Shown here in pieces: positions 11,585 to 12,605 of a stretch of 12,605 nt of DNA. Made by a program: the position numbers and the translations under genes. The DNA lies in the NCBI GenBank assembly GCA_018816815.1, contig JAHIVD010000091.1, positions 1 through 12,605 on the forward strand, given 5' to 3'. Below the pieces are notes generated by a model. It ran no database searches and had not been told where the DNA came from. It saw nothing but the letters and a program-made list of their open reading frames with translations. Position 1 is the first letter of the stretch, and each line of letters starts with the position of its first letter. This stretch comes from Patescibacteria group bacterium. GTDB lineage: Bacteria > Patescibacteriota > Microgenomatia > Daviesbacterales > UBA10151.

Positions 11585-12605
11585 ATGAATCAAGATACCA
11601 AGTTTCTCAAAAAAACACTCAAACTTGCTAAAAAAGGGTTAGGCTGGACAAATCCTAATCCCATGGTTGGGGCAATCATAGTGAAAGACGGACGAATCAT
11701 CGGGCAGGGCTTTCACCGCAAAGTTGGACTCTTTCATGCAGAAATCGAAGCATTAAATTCCACTAAAGAAAATTTATTCGATGCAACAATGTATGTCAGC
11801 TTAGAACCTTGCGCGATTTTCAGTAGAACCCCTCCTTGCACAGACGCTATTATTAAAAGTGGAATTAAAAAAGTTGTGTGCTGCAGTCTAGATCCCAACA
11901 AAAAAAACAAAGGAAAAGGTATTGCTAAATTAAAAAAAGCAGGTATAGAAACTATTGTAGGAATACTCAAGCAGGATGCAAGGAAATTAAATGAAGCATT
12001 TTTTACTTTCCATGAAAAGAATCGTCCTTTTGTTGCTATAAAATTCGCTACCAGCTTGGACGGGAAAATGGCAACTAGGACCGGCAATTCAAAATGGATC
12101 ACCAATGAAAAAGCAAGACTTTATGCAAGGAAGTTACGAGCCAAGTACCAAGGACTTATTGTCGGCATAAATACGATCCTAGCTGATAACCCTAACTTAG
12201 GAGCCAGATTAAAAAATAAAAAGGATCCGCTGCGTATAATTCTTGATTCTAAACTGCAAATTCCCTTAAATGCAGATGTTTTAAGGGATGCAAATGTCGC
12301 AGTTGCAACAACAAAATCAGCTGATAAGAAGAAAAGAAAGCAATTGGAAAATCTTAAAATTGCTGTTTTAGTATTTAACGATGCAGAAATACCAATTCCA
12401 AAACTTTTATCCGCTTTGAAAGAAAAAGGGATTATTAGTGTCCTGGTTGAAGGCGGCGGGGAAACTTTAGGAAACTTCATTGATTCCAAAATAATTGACA
12501 AAGTATACGCATTTCAGGCACCTGTTATCATCGGAGGAAGAAAAGCTGTCAGTATTGGAGGAAAAGGAATAGAAACTGTAGAAAAAGCCGTCCGTTTAAG
12601 AAATA
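11585..12605 (+). CDS. ribD: Bifunctional riboflavin deaminase/reductase RibD (3' end cut by window)
   Basis: The frame is open from the ATG at 11585 to the window edge, giving 340 residues. The N-terminal deaminase domain has zinc ligands H51 (HAE, with E53), C76 and C85 in EPCAIFSRTPPC, and the NPNPMVGA motif at 23-30. The reductase domain begins at about residue 148 (RPFVAIKFATSLDGK) and includes VEGGGETLG near residue 300. It deaminates the pyrimidine and reduces its ribose side chain, the two steps after RibA. Only about 15-30 C-terminal residues should be missing, judged by family length. The one-base gap to ribA shows it belongs to the operon. Confidence 0.95.
   Translation, partial: MNQDTKFLKKTLKLAKKGLGWTNPNPMVGAIIVKDGRIIGQGFHRKVGLFHAEIEALNSTKENLFDATMYVSLEPCAIFSRTPPCTDAIIKSGIKKVVCCSLDPNKKNKGKGIAKLKKAGIETIVGILKQDARKLNEAFFTFHEKNRPFVAIKFATSLDGKMATRTGNSKWITNEKARLYARKLRAKYQGLIVGINTILADNPNLGARLKNKKDPLRIILDSKLQIPLNADVLRDANVAVATTKSADKKKRKQLENLKIAVLVFNDAEIPIPKLLSALKEKGIISVLVEGGGETLGNFIDSKIIDKVYAFQAPVIIGGRKAVSIGGKGIETVEKAVRLRN

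Noticed and set aside
1..12605. TGA recoded to glycine, CRISPR arrays, tRNA or rRNA genes, insertion sequences
   Set aside because: TGA ends genes normally (for example 4424-4426); I saw no spaced repeats, tRNA folds, transposase motifs or element ends.

Overview
The window is AT-rich bacterial DNA using the standard code: TGA is a genuine stop, for example at the end of the second transketolase half. The genes are small and packed with overlaps or gaps of a few bases. Most starts lack a clear Shine-Dalgarno sequence. Split transketolase, a VKOR/DsbA pair, a lone GTP cyclohydrolase II and very short hypothetical proteins together suggest an uncultivated lineage of the Patescibacteria/CPR type, possibly Microgenomates. 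That is an inference from style and gene content; the window holds no rRNA or other taxonomic marker.

Left end (1-790): the tail of a plus-strand membrane protein (1-135) converges on two short minus-strand genes. These encode a 44-residue basic protein (416-550) and an 88-residue two-helix membrane protein (100-366), with a 10-bp inverted repeat between them. Positions 551-790 hold no convincing gene, but contain a strong minus-strand intrinsic terminator (683-717) and a perfect hairpin (749-765), with no obvious gene feeding the terminator.

Positions 791-1513 encode a plus-strand membrane-anchored L,D-transpeptidase. It converges on the end of a nine-gene minus-strand cluster (8084 down to 1523). 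In transcription order this is: rpiB, rpe, a LOG-family nucleotide phosphoribohydrolase, transketolase N-half, transketolase C-half, VKOR, DsbA-like thioredoxin protein, an SDR oxidoreductase and a PfkB sugar kinase. The first five and the last connect pentose phosphates: LOG can release ribose 5-phosphate from nucleotides, RpiB and Rpe interconvert pentose phosphates, and transketolase passes carbon towards glycolysis. VKOR and DsbA form a disulfide-making pair embedded in the same cluster.

Positions 8159-9507 carry a plus-strand LysE-type exporter and an AbrB-type antitoxin/PIN toxin pair (VapBC). Positions 9508-9911 have no protein gene but are dense in signals: a consensus promoter, a very short candidate RNA with its own terminator, an extended -10 promoter, and an FMN riboswitch that ends in a terminator directly before the ribE start codon.

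Positions 9912-12605 are the riboflavin operon ribE-ribH-ribA-ribD, the last truncated by the window edge. RibB, which makes the four-carbon precursor from ribulose 5-phosphate, is not in the window. The riboswitch shows a legible switch: the 5' strand of P1 and the bases after it can pair over 11 perfect base pairs with the 5' half of the terminator, so FMN-stabilised P1 would release the terminator and shut the operon down.
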